Assembly (NCBI RefSeq): GCF_027943255.1
Contig: NC_072893.1
Location: forward strand, 96,727,784 to 96,791,783
Source: Anastrepha obliqua
Lineage: Eukaryota; Arthropoda; Insecta; Diptera; Tephritidae
DNA: 64,000 nucleotides
Direction: 5' to 3'
Every line of letters begins with the position of its first letter. The stretch's first letter is position 1. Below, piece after piece: positions 34,110 to 45,875 of this stretch. Under the pieces are notes generated by a model, which was not told where the DNA came from, did not search any database, and saw only the letters and a program-made list of their open reading frames with translations. The position numbers were made by a program, and so were the translations under genes.

Positions 34110-35314
34110 GATACGCGAGTGCGCCGACCGTTTATTTGAAAACAGGAGATACTTCGTTTTGTCCTCGTCCACCACCAGACCCATTCGCTTTGCCTCTTTA
34201 TACAGTTTGGAGAAGGCAGAACTCACAGCGCGGTTGTTAAGGCCGATGATATCGATATCATCGGCATACGCCAAGAATTGTACGCTCTTATAAAATATTG
34301 TGCCTGAGCGATTAAGTTCTGCGGCTCGTACGATGCTCTCCAACATCAGGTTAAAGAAGTCACACGACAGCGAGTCACCCTGTCTGAAACCTCGTTTCGT
34401 ATCAAACGGCTCGGAGAGGTCCTTCCCAATTCTGACGGCGCTGCTGGTGTTGAGCAACGTCATCTTACATAGCCATATTAGTTTTGTGGGGATACCAAAT
34501 TCAGACACCGCGGCATACAGGTAACTCCTTTCCGTACTGTCGAATGCAGCTTTGAAGTCGACGAAAAGATGGTGTGTGTCGATTCTCCTTTCATGGGTAT
34601 TTTCCAAGATTTGGCGTATTGTGAATATTTGGTCGATGGTAGACTTTCCATGTCTAAAACCCCATTGATAAGGTCCAATCAGTTGGTTGACGATGGGCTT
34701 CAGCCTTTAACACAATACGCTCGCTAGAACCTTATAGGCGATATTTAGAAGACTAATCCCGCGGTAATTGGCACAAATTGCAGGATCGCCCTTCTTATGG
34801 ATTGGGCAGAGCACACTTAAATTCCAATCGGCAGGCATGCTTTCATCCGACCATATTTTGCATAGAAGCTGATGCATGCACCTTACCAGCTCTTCGCCGC
34901 CATATTTGAATAGCTCAGCCGGTAGTCCGTCGGCGCCCGCGGCTTTGTTGTTCTTTAGCCGCGCTATCGCTATTCTCACCTCGTCATGGTCGGGTAACGG
35001 AACATCAATTCCGTCGTCAACGATTGTGGTATCGGGATCTTCACATTCTCTGTGACATGCGCAGCTATCACTATTTAACTGGTTCGAGAAGTGTTACCTC
35101 CATAATTTTAGATTGCTCTGGATGTCAGTCACTCGATCGCCGCCTTTGTTCTTACAGGAAAATGTCCCGGTCTTGAAACCTTCTGTAAGCCGCCGAACTT
35201 TCTTGTAGAATTTTCTTACGTTGTTTCTAGTGGCCAGCATCTCAAGCTCCTCGCACTCACGTATTACGGCCTCTCGTTTCTTCTGTCGGATAATACGTCT
35301 CTAAGCTTCTTTAT
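34110..35314 (-). pseudogene. RTE-like LINE, linker and RT domain
   Basis: From 35314 the minus strand reads KKREAVIRECEELEMLATRN and KFYKKVRRLTEGFKTGTFSC. A TAA comes in place of Glu near 35093. Then follow DEVRIAIARLKNNKAAGADG, FKYGGEELVRCMHQLLCKIW and ANYRGISLLNIAYKVLASVL, with a second nonsense (TAA for Glu, near 34707). Next are GFRHGKSTIDQIFTIRQIL, HHLFVDFKAAFDSTERSYL (first catalytic Asp), RGFRQGDSLSCDFFNL and FLAYADDIDIIGLNN (active site). It stops at SAHSRIG near 34110. Apart from the two stops the frame is continuous. It overlaps in sequence with the 2090-2893 copy, which supplies the missing C-terminus. Confidence 0.88.
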
Positions 35315-35316
35315 TA

Positions 35317-36405
35317 TTAGGTGCGCAACTAAGTTTTCGCTGTTTTTGTTTTATGAAAATACAACTTTATGCTGAAAAAATTGTTATAAGTGCATCATTG
35401 AAAGTATTGCCCATCGCTGGCTACTACTTTTTCCCACCTTGTTGGTAGATCTCGGATAACATCGCGGTAAACTGTCTTTTCAGACTATCAAGCCATTATT
35501 TGATGTCTTCATATGAATGGAACTGCTGGTCAGCTAGACCATGCGCCACCGATCGGAACAGGTGATAATCGGACGGCGCAATATCTGGAGAATATGGCGG
35601 TGGAGTAGGATCTCCCATTTCAATGTTTCATGTAGGTTTTAACGGGTTTGGCAACGTGAGGTTGAGGGTTGTTCTACTGTAGAATAACTTTTTCATGCGG
35701 CTGAGTGCTCGGCTCAATCGCACCAATTGAAGTCGATACCGATCCCCAGTGATGGTTTCGCTTGGTTTTAACAGTTCATAATAAATAATACCAACTTGGT
35801 CCCACCAAATACATAGCCTAACCTTCGCAACGTGAATATTCGCCCTAGGCGACGACGTAGAAGCATGGCCAGGCAGTCCCCATGACTTTCTTTTCTTTGG
35901 ATTGCTGCAATGAATCCATTTTTCATCACCCGTCACGGTGCGATGAAGATACCCTTCCTTTTTGCCGCTCGAGCAGTTGTTCACAGGCAAATAGTCTCTG
36001 TAGGACTTACAGTTTATTGTAAATTATAATGTATTATTATACTAGTAATAAATAATTTCAAATTCAAAAAAACGACGTTCAACATCCCTTAGTTTTAATT
36101 CATAAGGAACCCAAGTCCCCTGTTTCTGAATCGTCCCCAAAGCGTGCGATCGCCTGGAAATGGATTGGTGGATACCTCCAAATACTGAAGCAAGCTCTTC
36201 TTGCGTTTGACACGGATCCTCATTAAGCAATGTCTTCAATTGAGCGTCTTCCAAGGTGTTTGGCTTTCCTTCACGCGGACGGTCGTCAACATTAAAATCA
36301 CCGTCTTTGAAGCGACGGAACCAATCTCGGCACGTTGTTTCACTTAAAGCAGCATCTCCATAACCTTTTTGTAGCTCTTAATGCGCTTCCGCCGCCGTTT
36401 TTTTT
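35317..36405 (-). pseudogene. mariner (DD34D) element, 5' end lost
   Basis: The 3' terminal repeat TTAGGTGCGCAACTAAG begins at 35317 after TA and lies inside the RTE copy. The minus-strand transposase shows CRDWFRRFKDGDFNVDDRPR, QEELASVFGGIHQSISRRSH (HTH), KQGTWVPYELKLRDVERRFF, RTVTGDEKWIHCSNPKKRKS (first Asp) and CIWWDQVGIIYYELLKPSET. The second Asp site is lost to a frameshift (YSRTTLNLTLPN). PPYSPDIAPSDYHLFRS keeps the third. The 5' end joins the DD41D copy at about 36405 without a terminal repeat. Confidence 0.82.
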
Positions 36406-36409
36406 CGAA

Positions 36410-37234
36410 TGAAAGAGGAAAATCAACAATTCCCGCAAATGACGATTATTCGGCACAAATCAGACAGGGCAGAAAATCATTTGACCGAAGATGAGCATTT
36501 TTACCGAAAAATCATCTTTTCTAATGAAGCTCATTTTCACATCGGGGGCTACGTCAATAAGCAAAATTGTTGGATTTGGGGCTCAGAAAATCTACACGTT
36601 ATTGCAAAGAAGCAAATGCGTCCATAACGAGTCACTGTTTGTTGCGGTTTTTGGTCTGGCGGCATCATCGGGCCATTTTTTTTCGAAAATGAGTGAGGAG
36701 CCGCGGTTACAGTAAATGGCGAGCGTTACCGCGACATGCTCAACGAGTTGTTTCCAAAAATTGAAGAGGTTGACATGGACGACATTTGGTTTCAATAGGA
36801 CGGTGCAACTTGTCACACTGCCAAAGTTACACTCGAACTTTTGACTACCGTTTTTGAAAACCGAATAATCAACCGAAATTCCGATATCAATTGGCCGCCT
36901 GGGAGCTGTGATTTAAGCCCGTTGGACTATTTTTTTGGGGGAGCCGTTAGGGACAAGTACTACGCGAACCATCCAGAGACGATTGATGTTTTAAAACACG
37001 AAATCGAAGTTGCAATTCATGAAAATGGATCCCAAACAATCGAAAATGTGCTTAAAAATTGGGTTGATCGAATGGCCTACTGTGAAGCCAGTCGTGGCAG
37101 TCATTTGAACGATATTATTTTTTATTCATAAGTGACAATGTTCAATCTTGAAATTTAAAACAAAAGTTTGAAAAAATATTGATTACCTTTTTTTATAGCC
37201 GATTCGAAAAGCAAATTTTACGTGGCCCACTCTG
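36410..37234 (+). pseudogene. DD41D transposase, 5'-truncated
   Basis: Plus strand: RKIIFSNEAHFHIGGYVNKQ (first catalytic Asp replaced by Asn), CGFWSGGIIGPFFFENE, VNGERYRDMLNELFPKIEEV, MDDIWFQ then TAG and DGATCHTAK (second Asp kept), RNSDINWPPGSCDLSPLDYF (third Asp). The end is SRGSHLNDIIFYS at 37131. Stops at 36627, about 36697 and 36797. The right terminal repeat, read inward, is CAGAGTGGGCCACGTAAAAT and ends at 37234 with TA. The DNA-binding half is missing. Confidence 0.8.
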
Positions 37235-37236
37235 TA

Positions 37237-37883
37237 GAACAAAAAGCTTCAGCTTTAGATTGAATATTTAACTTCAGAGCAAATAGAGCTTTCCAATACT
37301 CAAACGCTTGTGCTCAAAGATACTATAATTTTGTGAACGTACCGGTGGTATGTAACATCGAAAAATAATCCATTTAGGCATATGTACATCAAAGTGCTCA
37401 GAATTTTGAGAGAAGTCGGTTTAGCCGAGCAAAAATTAATGTATTTCAATGATACTTAGTAGATATATTACTAATTAATGAGCGAAATCGGCCAACCACC
37501 TGCTATATAAGAGCAATTAAAAACACTATCTCTGTTACAAAAGAAGCAAAATTACTACAATTTGATAAACCCAAAAAATAAATTCAAGGCAAATAAAACT
37601 TTAAAAAATGAGCGATGCCACGACTACTTTTGAATAAATACGTGTATCTCGATAACGACTTTATAAAACTCCCCAAAACCTGGTGCATGTATTACTGCCC
37701 ACCTAATTTAGATCCGAAATAAGTATAATTCAGAGCAGATAAAGCCCACACACACTTTTTACATGTTTTTATAAGCTACAACTCTCACTGTCATTGTTTG
37801 TTTGACAGTGAATGAATTGTGTGTGACTATCATTCAGTATGAACCAAGTTCGAAAACCATTGAGGCGATGATGAAACTCCAAG
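37237..37883. other. Unassigned region
   Basis: No feature recognised. Confidence 0.4.
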
Positions 37884-38115
37884 TAATAAAATTTTTTTCT
37901 AATAGCAGTCGCACCTGGACAGGCAATGACAAACCTCTAATTGTATTTCGGCTCTGAAAAAGCTCCTCATACAAAACCATTGCCGTTCGGAGACGGCATG
38001 AAACAGTAGGGGCCTTCATTTGCAGAACAACATCAAAGCGCACACCATAAATTGGAAGAAGGGCTGGGCCAAATCCCTAACAAATATTACAGGCGCCAAT
38101 TTTATACATTCATAT
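37884..38115 (+). repeat. tRNA-derived SINE, 5'-truncated and diverged
   Basis: It starts TTTTCTAATAGCAGTCGCAC, then GGACAGGCAATGACAAACC, AAAGCTCCTCATACAAAACC and GTTCGGAGACGGCATGAAAC, with tail GGCGCCAATTTTATAC. Confidence 0.75.
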
Positions 38116-39062
38116 ATATGTGTAAAACCACCGAAGACAACTTTACTGAGTATAGTAAGCCCACGATGCTATTTTCGTTTGTTCTTACCCCATCTCGCGT
38201 CTGTTGCATTAAAATACCGTGTGGTATTGGTCTTTCTAGTTGAGGCTCTCCTCTTCCGTGCTCACCTCCAGAAGCACACATTTAGATCGTTTGATCCATT
38301 CATATTCGGAAAGTAAGTGGGATTTTACCCTTGAAAAGTAGTTGGCATTCTCGGTTAAAAAGCTAATTTTGCATAACATTGAAATCAATCATTAAGCATT
38401 GATATAAAACAAAATACATAACTCGAAAATATGTGCTACAAATATCACATCTGGCATAAACAAATATCACATCTGGCATAAACAAATATCACATCTGGCA
38501 TAAAACCATGCTTTTCAGATACAAGCACCAGAGATTAGACAGACATAATTTTCACCAATTTGATAATAATTATGCATTGTACGAGTAGGCTGACAATTCG
38601 TCAGCCGAAGAGTCTATTAGCGCTGATTATTCGGATCTACTGAAATAGAACTACACTTGCACTTCTAATAAACAACTAAAATCAGATTGAACAGAATTGA
38701 TCCAAATGAAGCAAATCGAACACAGTATAGCTTTTTCGTAGGCTAGGAAGTGATATATTAGTATACCTATACTAGTACATTATAAACCCCCGATTGCGGC
38801 ATTTTTACGAATTCACTGATGTAGTTGTAAACCCGATGAAAGTAAGGAAATAGTTATTCACTTTGTTATCACGCAAGACTTTCGACCGTAGTTTGAAGAC
38901 AACAGTAAATCGGGATAATGCAATATATCGTGAGTTTTTAGCTCTATGCGAACTATCGATATCGGTAACTATGGTTTGATAGTTAAGAATGGTTGTGTCA
39001 TATATTTACGAGTATTTCACTTATTATAGCAAATGTTCTTAAGACGCGACTACAACTTTTAA
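38116..39062. other. Unassigned region
   Basis: Contains the 22-bp tandem repeat listed separately; otherwise nothing recognised. Confidence 0.4.
38439..38504. repeat. 22-bp tandem repeat, three perfect units
   Basis: Three identical 22-bp units containing AATATCACATCTGGCATAAA follow each other exactly. Confidence 0.9.
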
Positions 39063-39064
39063 TA

Positions 39065-40006
39065 AAGGGTTTTTCAGTAAGAGCGCTTCAACTTTTGAAC
39101 TTTTTTGAATAAAACACAAACAGTTTGACTTTTTTAACTAATTTTTTTTTATTATCGAGTTTGAACATATACATTTAAGTATGAAATTCGATTTCTTTTG
39201 CATGACCACCGCGTGCACGTTTTACGAAGTCCAATCGTTGAACCCAATTTTCGACCACTCTTTTGCATAAATCGGCCGAAATTCCAGCAATTTCGCGTTC
39301 AGTATTGGCTCTGAGCTCACAAATCATCGCCGGCTTGTTACTGTAGACCAATGACTTCACATAGCCCCAAAGAAAATAGTCTAGAGGCGTCAAATCACAC
39401 GAGCGCGGCGGCCATTCGACCGGTCCATTTCTGGAAATAATGCGCTCATCGAACTTACTCTTCAACAAATCAATTGTAGCGTGTGCTGTGTGGCTTGTGG
39501 CCCCGTCCTGTTGAAACCACATGTCGTCTAAGTCCATACCATTCAATTGCGGCCAAAAATAATCGTTTATCATGTCGCGGTATCGATTTCCATTCACAGT
39601 ATCGCCACGTTCTCGTCAACGAAAAAATATGGGCCAATTACGGCGCCGGCATGTAAACCGCACCAAACAGTGATTTTTTCGGGATGCAACGGTGCCGCAT
39701 GAATCACGTGTGGATTGCTTTCTGCCCAGTAACGCATATTTTGCTTGTTGACAAAGCCATTGAGTCAACAGTGAACTTCATTACTGAAGATGATTTTTTG
39801 GAAAAAATGCTCTTAAAGTAGCAGCAACAGAACGATTATTTTCATACAAAATTTGCACGATTTGCAATCGTTGCTCAAGTGTGTAGCGTTCCATGATGAA
39901 ATGTATACTAATGAAGTTTACAAATGACAAGCGAAAAATAAAAAATATTGCGTCGTTCGCCCTCCCTATCGGAAAAAAGTTGCAGCGCACCTATTGAATA
40001 ACCCTA
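39065..40006 (-). mobile_element. DD41D element with both ends, internally deleted (942 bp)
   Basis: The left end AAGGGTTTTTCAGTAAGAGC and right end, read inward, TAGGGTTATTCAATAGGTGC pair, each next to TA. Minus strand: MERYTLEQRLQIVQILYENN and RSVAATLRAFF (N-terminal HTH). A deletion follows, then IIFSNEVHC with a stop (first Asp now Asn), LNGFVNKQNMRYWAESNPH and HPEKITVWCGLHAGAVIGPY. After a frame change an open 140-codon stretch from 39597 carries DMWFQQDGATSHTAHAT and SCDLTPLDYFLWGYVKS (second and third Asp). It ends at IEFHT, 39178. A shorter sibling lies at 56709-57243. Confidence 0.88.
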
Positions 40007-40008
40007 TA

Positions 40009-40570
40009 CAATAGATAACGCATTTATTTTAGTTTTAAATTAGAATTAAGACAGTATTTCAATTAATACCATATTTCAAAAAACTTCGTGTGTTGCTTAA
40101 CCCATCGGTAACGCGTACTTCTGCTCAACTCAATGTTCATCAACAGACGTGTATTTTAAGGGTAGGGAAGCGTTGCCACATCAGGTGACAATTCTTTGTT
40201 GAATAAATTTTGGTAAGTTATCATGAATCGTCTAATGCCAGAACAACACTTCTAAATTGTGGAAATTTACTTTGAAAAGTTTGTGACAAAAAATACGTTA
40301 AAATTACAGTTCACACACTAATTGGGTTCTAATCTGTTGGCAATATTCCCAATCCACTTAAGTAAAACGCCTGTTACGTTATGTTTCAAACGAGACTTGT
40401 TTTTTCATCTGTATCCAAATTTTTAAAAATGGATTTCAACTCAAAACCATTTCAAAATTTAGAGGCTCGCTCGTTGTGCTGTTATAAGAAAAAATGTGCA
40501 ACTAGGTGTTCAGAATAAAACTACGAGCAAGGAAAACCGCAATTTCTTATTTATACACCCTGTGTTGTTA
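40009..40570. other. Unassigned region
   Basis: No feature recognised. Confidence 0.4.
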
Positions 40571-40574
40571 TATA

Positions 40575-40762
40575 GCTTCTACTCAAATATGAACGAGACG
40601 TTATCAATAAAACGGTGCGCGGATGACATATGGCAAAAATAAATTTTTTGTTTTTTGATAGGACTGTTATAAGCTTACATGTCAAATTTCAGCGTGATAT
40701 GTCACATAGTTTGTTTTCTGTGCTACTGTAAACAAGTCAAGCTCGAGTGTGTTCTTCGAATT
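40575..40762 (+). repeat. Left arm of the fold-back mariner
   Basis: Begins GCTTCTACTCAAATATGAAC and ends GTGTTCTTCGAATT just before the ORF. Confidence 0.85.
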
Positions 40763-40767
40763 TAACG

Positions 40768-41316
40768 ATGGAAATTCAAGTTGAACAAAGAATTTGTTTG
40801 AAATTTTGTTATTCCAACAAAATTTCGGCTTCAGACGCCTTAAAAATGTTGCAGACAACCTATGGAGACTCTGCTCTATCGCGTGCACGTGTTTTCCAGT
40901 GGTACAAATCGTTCAAAGAGGGCCGAAAAACCACGCCAAAGCCCAAAAAACCACGCCAAAGTCGCTCAAAAATTAAGGTTATGCTGACTGTTTTTTTCGA
41001 TTACGAAGGTGTGGTGCACTCGGAGTTCCTTCCGCAAGGCCGATCGGTTAACGCTGAATATTATTTAGACGTTTTAAAGCGTTTGCGCGAGAACATTCGT
41101 CTTAAAAGGAAGGAATTGTGGGACAACAAGTCATGGTTCTTGCATCACGATAATGCACCAGCTCGCACATCACGTCTTGTTCGCGATTATTTGAACAAAA
41201 ATAATGTTAATATCGTTCCGCAAGCACTGTATTCGCCTGATATGGCTCCATGTGACTTGTTCCTGTTTCCCAAGCTCAAGTTGCCGCTCCGTGGAAAAAA
41301 TTTTGAGACAATTTAA
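40768..41316 (+). pseudogene. mariner transposase, internally deleted but open (182 codons)
   Basis: Start at MEIQVEQRICLKFCYSNKIS (40768), followed by the N-terminal HTH and FQWYKSFKEGRK. It then jumps over the second HTH and the first catalytic Asp, via a short AAAACCACGCCAAAG tandem, to RQSRSKIKVMLTVFFDYEGV. WFLHHDNAPARTS (second Asp) and YSPDMAPCDLFLFPKLKLPL (third Asp, 34 residues apart) follow, and the frame stops at NFETI. Without the first Asp it cannot catalyse transposition. A DNA-binding product that retains the N-terminal HTH is conceivable. Family relative: the 31.6-32.9 kb copy. Confidence 0.85.
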
Positions 41317-41328
41317 GTCATAAAAGAG

Positions 41329-41516
41329 AATTCGAAGAACACACTCGAGCTTGACTTGTTTACAGTAGCACAGAAAACAAACTATGTGACATATCACGCT
41401 GAAATTTGCCATGTAAGCATATAACAGTCCTACCAAAAAACAAAAAATTTATTTTTGCCATATGTCATCCGCGGACCGTTTTATTGATAACGTCTCGTTC
41501 ATATTTGAGCAGAAGG
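41329..41516 (-). repeat. Right arm of the fold-back mariner
   Basis: Reverse complement of 40575-40762 with only scattered differences. Confidence 0.85.
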
Positions 41517-41627
41517 TATATATTTTGGCGCATATTTTCTAATGTAATTGTTTCAAATAAAAAATAGAAAAAGAAATAGTGTCAATCAGACAAAAATTTA
41601 GAAGATTGCCTTGATTAAATGCTCATG

Positions 41628-41895
41628 CATGGTGGCCGCTGTAGCCGAATGTGTTGGCGCGTGAACACCATTCGGTTGTGCATGCTCGGGCTCCAAACCC
41701 CCTACTCTAAAACGACTTAAAATGTTATCTCCCATAGCGTTCGCCCCCAAGCAGTTCCGAGTGCATTTCTGCCATAACAAAGCTTCTCATAAAAAACCAT
41801 CTACCGGTCGGAGGCGACGTAAACCTGTAGGTCCGCAACCTGTAGGAGCAACTTCGAGACTCGCACTCACAAAAATAACCAACAAATGAGGATTA
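41628..41895 (+). repeat. tRNA-derived SINE, full-length but diverged
   Basis: The head reads GTGGCCGCTGTAGCCGAATG (A box TAGCCGAATGTGTTGG). A degenerate B box region CTCGGGCTCCAAACCCC and the core CTGCCATAACAAAGCTTCTC follow, with a TA-rich tail. Confidence 0.7.
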
Positions 41896-43019
41896 TATAT
41901 CACATAATTATGCATACATGCAATATGTTGTACTGGATATTATCAATTGTTTGGCAATACTACTTAGTTTAACTATGTATTCCAAAATTTAATTATACAT
42001 ATTTACGAATAAAAAGTAGCTCGCAATATTACAAAGAATTTTTGCAAATTATAACTCTAACTTCTTAAAATCTTGCATCGGCCCCTGATCTAATTGGTTT
42101 TGTGAAATTTTTATGGAATGCTTTAGCTACTGTCATTCTTTGGTACGCCAGTGCATTTTCTTCTAGCGGTGAATTTTAAATATGCGAGTATGTTTACTAT
42201 TTAAACGTGGTAATTTTAAAACAAAATGAAATTGAGAATATTAACTATTTATTACATATTTCATATGAGAATGGTATTGATTATTTTAACAACCATCGCA
42301 ACCAACGACAAATCAATTTGTACGGAGACCCGTTTAATGTAAACTTTTTATTTGTAAATTACATACTTACTTGACTTGTTTGGGATTATCTGAATTGAAT
42401 AGTAGGCGACATCTAAGCTTACCGTGCACAGATGTCACTGAGATATTTTATTAATTTATATGCTAATAATAACATCCGTTTCATTACAATAATTCATGCA
42501 CATAATCATATCGTAATAATTATACGAAAGGCGTTAATGTACGTTGACACTGATTGACATTTTATCACTAAATTTAATCTGAATGGGCAATTTATCGAAA
42601 TTTGCAGTAAATAACCATAATAATATCTAATTGAAAAACGAACCACTGTAAATGTTAAAACTGCAATATTAAAATTAATTTGATAACTAATTTCAGCATA
42701 ACTAAAAAAATAATTTTCAGATAAATAAGCAAAAACTGATTGATCTTAAATAAAAAATGTCGAAATGTACTTTAATAGCTTTGTACATACATATGTAGTT
42801 TTTTATTAGAAAGTGGCAGAAATTTAGTTTTCGAATATGATATCCGACATATGTTCACCGCAGCTAGTCAAAGACTTGGAAGATAGTTAAAGACTTGCTT
42901 GACTTTGAAAAAATATAAAAATTACTATGTTAATACTGGACTGGCTGCCAACATATTTGGTATTCACGATCACGTATTTATACTTATAACTCATCTTACT
43001 GTTTTAGGTGCACGACTTG
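41896..43019. other. Unassigned AT-rich region
   Basis: No coding feature. ATATGATATCCGACATA near 42835 recurs at about 19585, a short dispersed match of unknown meaning. Confidence 0.4.
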
Positions 43020-43021
43020 TA

Positions 43022-44636
43022 CAGTGCCGCTCAACTGAATTGGTTTGAAAATTATTTCTTCTATTTTTTCTTCTCTCTTTGTTCCTATGGCATTTTATCC
43101 TTGTTTCTTTTTTGTTTTGAACATTCATTTGTTTACTCATAATATGACAAAAAAATGTAACGGGTTCTATGCAACGGTAAATCAGAATTTTGCTTTCATC
43201 GTGGAATTCGCTAAATCTGTGGTCTATTTTTGGCTCATCTGATTAGGTTTGACAATCTTGGCTTCACTTTTTGATTGACTGCGTAATTGAAGACAAATAA
43301 TTTCTTTGGTCTACTTAAATTTAATAATATGGGTCGGGGGAAAATCTTTAACCGATTTTGAAAAAGGTCAAATTAAAGGCTATATTGAATCTGGCCTAAA
43401 ACATAATGAAATAGCAAAGAAGATTGGTCGAAGCCAAAACGTGGTAAACAATTTTCTTCGTAATGAAGCCGATTACGAGAAAAAAATGAAAGGAGGAAAA
43501 AAATATGCTACAACGGCATCAGAGAGGCGACTAATCCTTCGAACTGCTTCGAATTCCCACCTCTTTGCCAGTAAAATCAGGGATGAATGCGGTGTAAATG
43601 CTAGTTTGGCAACGGTAAAACGAGCTATTCGGAGTGCTAAACACTTAAAGAGATTAAAAATAAAAAAAAACCTCCTCTCAATGATGCACGGAAGGAAGCG
43701 CGACTTCGATTTGTGCGGGATCACATGACATGGAGCAAGGAGTGGAATGCTGTGGTCTTCTCCGACGAAAAAAAGTTCAATCTCGACGGACCGGATGGCT
43801 ACAACTACTATGTTCACGATATGCGAAAAAAGGAATGCTTTTTGAGTCGTCATCACTCCTGTACAGGAGGCGTAATAGTTTGGGGAGCCATATCGTTTTA
43901 TGGAACTTGCGAGCTGCAGTTTGTTTCATCAAAGATGAATGCAAATGTCTACAAGACTGTGCTTCAAAAGGCTTTTCTCCAGTTTTCCGAAATGTTTGGA
44001 CCTATTCAATGGACGTACCAACAGGACAACGCCCCCATCCATACAGCCCGTGTCAGAAAACAGTGAATTAAGGACCAAAATGTCAACTTGCTCGAGTGGC
44101 CGCCATACTCTCCAGACATAAATGTTATCGAGAACATTTGGGGACTTTTATCCAGGAGAGTGTATGAAGGGGAAAGACAATTTCAAGACTCGGAGACCTT
44201 GGTTGACGCGATTAAAAAAGCCTGGTCAACTATTTCACTAAGTGAAATTGAAAAATATTACGATTCCTTATCAACTCGAATGTTTGAAATAATTAAGAAT
44301 AAGGGTGGTCATACCAAATATTTATTATTTAAGTTACCAAGTGCCATGAAATATTGCTGTGAATAATTTAATTTAATAATTTAATTTTTTATAGTTTTGT
44401 TGTTGAATAGGTTTTCACTTGATCCAAAAATAATGTAGATTTTCAGCTATGTTTTTGAAAATATAATAAAAAAAATATAAAAACCAATCCAAAAAAATAA
44501 AAAACTTTTGTATTTTATAAATAATTGATCGTTTTACTTAACAAAATTTATTTGGTTTAAATCCGAGTGCTCGTTATGAAGATATTATGTTCTAAGTCTA
44601 AAAAAGAAGTCAAACTTATTCAGTTGAGCGGCGCTG
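43022..44636 (+). mobile_element. Complete Tc3-like element (1615 bp)
   Basis: TA at 43020-43021 and 44637-44638. The left end is CAGTGCCGCTCAACTGAAT; the right end read inward is CAGCGCCGCTCAACTGAAT. It encloses one plus-strand DD34E transposase. Confidence 0.92.
43329..44366 (+). pseudogene. Tc3-like transposase (DD34E), three lesions
   Basis: The start is read as MGRGKSLTDFEKGQIK at 43329 once one G of the run 43336-43340 is discounted. The N-terminal paired-like DNA-binding domain includes LKHNEIAKKIGRSQNVVNNF. The catalytic triad is AVVFSDEKKFNLDGPDG (a motif I associate with nematode Tc3), WTYQQDNAPIHTA (Asp at 44025) and WPPYSPDINVIENIWG (Glu at 44130), with 34 residues between the last two. 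Lesions: a +1 change in the G run, a length change in the A9 run 43662-43670, and TGA for Trp at 44064. All catalytic residues remain, so it is young-looking. Confidence 0.88.
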
Positions 44637-44819
44637 TATATTCATTTCTTTGTTTGCTGTTCAGGAAAAACATGTTTATCTTTTGTTATTCTTAAAATAT
44701 GTTTGGATTTGTTCAGCCCTGCATGATTATACTTGGAATTTACTTAACTATTTTTACTTATTATTTGTAAATGAAATCATTCGTTAACTAGCTGCGAGAG
44801 TGGAACTCGCTGCTTTCGG

Positions 44820-45260
44820 TCAGTCCAACTTTGACGATATGGCGTCAATGGTGGCTTAAATATTGCAATAAATCGATTGCAAAGAGTGCTGTGTGGCAAG
44901 TTGTGTCATTTGGTTGGAACCAAACGTCGTCGATGTTTAGTGATTAATTTTTGGAAACGAATATTCACCATGACGTTAGCTCCTTCTTTATTTCGAAGAA
45001 ATGGAATGGTATGAAAATATATATTGTATATAAATGAACGACATCACTATTATATTGACCTCGAAATAATTTAGTGATCCCCACAAACTTCCGCAGCATA
45101 TGTTAATAGGTTCTTTACGAGCTTTGATGATATCTATTAAATTGGTATAGTCCAAGGTACCTATATTTTGCAGTGCAAACATGTAAGCCACAATACCCGC
45201 CCTTACTTTAATTGGCGCAGTAACCGCATATAAGATTTTGGTTGATTTCAGTAAAGCCCT
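44820..45260 (-). pseudogene. Very degraded DD41D relic
   Basis: Minus strand: DDVWFQPNDTTCHTALFAID near 44900 matches the second catalytic site, and EPINICCGSLWGSLNYF near 45080 resembles the VTVWCG-W-GG-IGPYFF segment. Everything else is unalignable by eye. Confidence 0.45.
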
Positions 45261-45873
45261 CAAACTCTATCCATTATTTCGTTTCACTTCCTTCGTAACC
45301 ATCAACGCGTATCGCATCCAACACTTTCAGGATCGCAGCGTTTGTATTTATTCTCAGTGTTCAAAGTTGAACCCTTGGTAGGACACTAAGAAAATGTGGT
45401 TTTTGTGCTCGGAAATAATATTTTACTTCCGAACGGCCTACTCAGTGGGCTAAGGTGATTGTCCGCTATGCTCTTAAAATTGTAACTATCAAAATTTACG
45501 CAAAAACTGAAACACGACTCCGCTACTTTTTATCGAAAGACTGAAAATAGGGCGTTTTCCAAATACAATGTAGAAGTATCGCATCAGTACTGTATAAATA
45601 CCGTATCTGTATCTACATTGCATCAGTAAATTATTGATACTTTGTAAAGTTATGCCTTGCAACCCTATTAACGTTTTGGAACATTTTATTTACTTTAGAT
45701 ATTATTAGAATATTGAAAATTAAATCAAATTATCTTATAATGATGAAAATAATTTCATTGAAACTTTCCTTTCTTCATTTTCCGTCATTTTTTTTATTTT
45801 GTACATTTACACATTTAGTGATGACTTGGTTGCTTTTTGTTGCGTATCGAGAACATCAACGATACTTTTAGTA
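45261..45873. other. Unassigned region
   Basis: No feature recognised. Confidence 0.4.
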
Positions 45874-45875
45874 TA

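Larger units (their letters stand above)
40575..41516 (+). mobile_element. Fold-back mariner with ~188-bp inverted arms
   Basis: 40575-40762 and 41329-41516 are inverted copies, more than 95% identical by eye, flanked by TATA/TA. Between them lies one plus-strand open frame. Ordinary mariner ends are ~30 bp, and the arms here include what should be 5' untranslated sequence. Confidence 0.88.
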
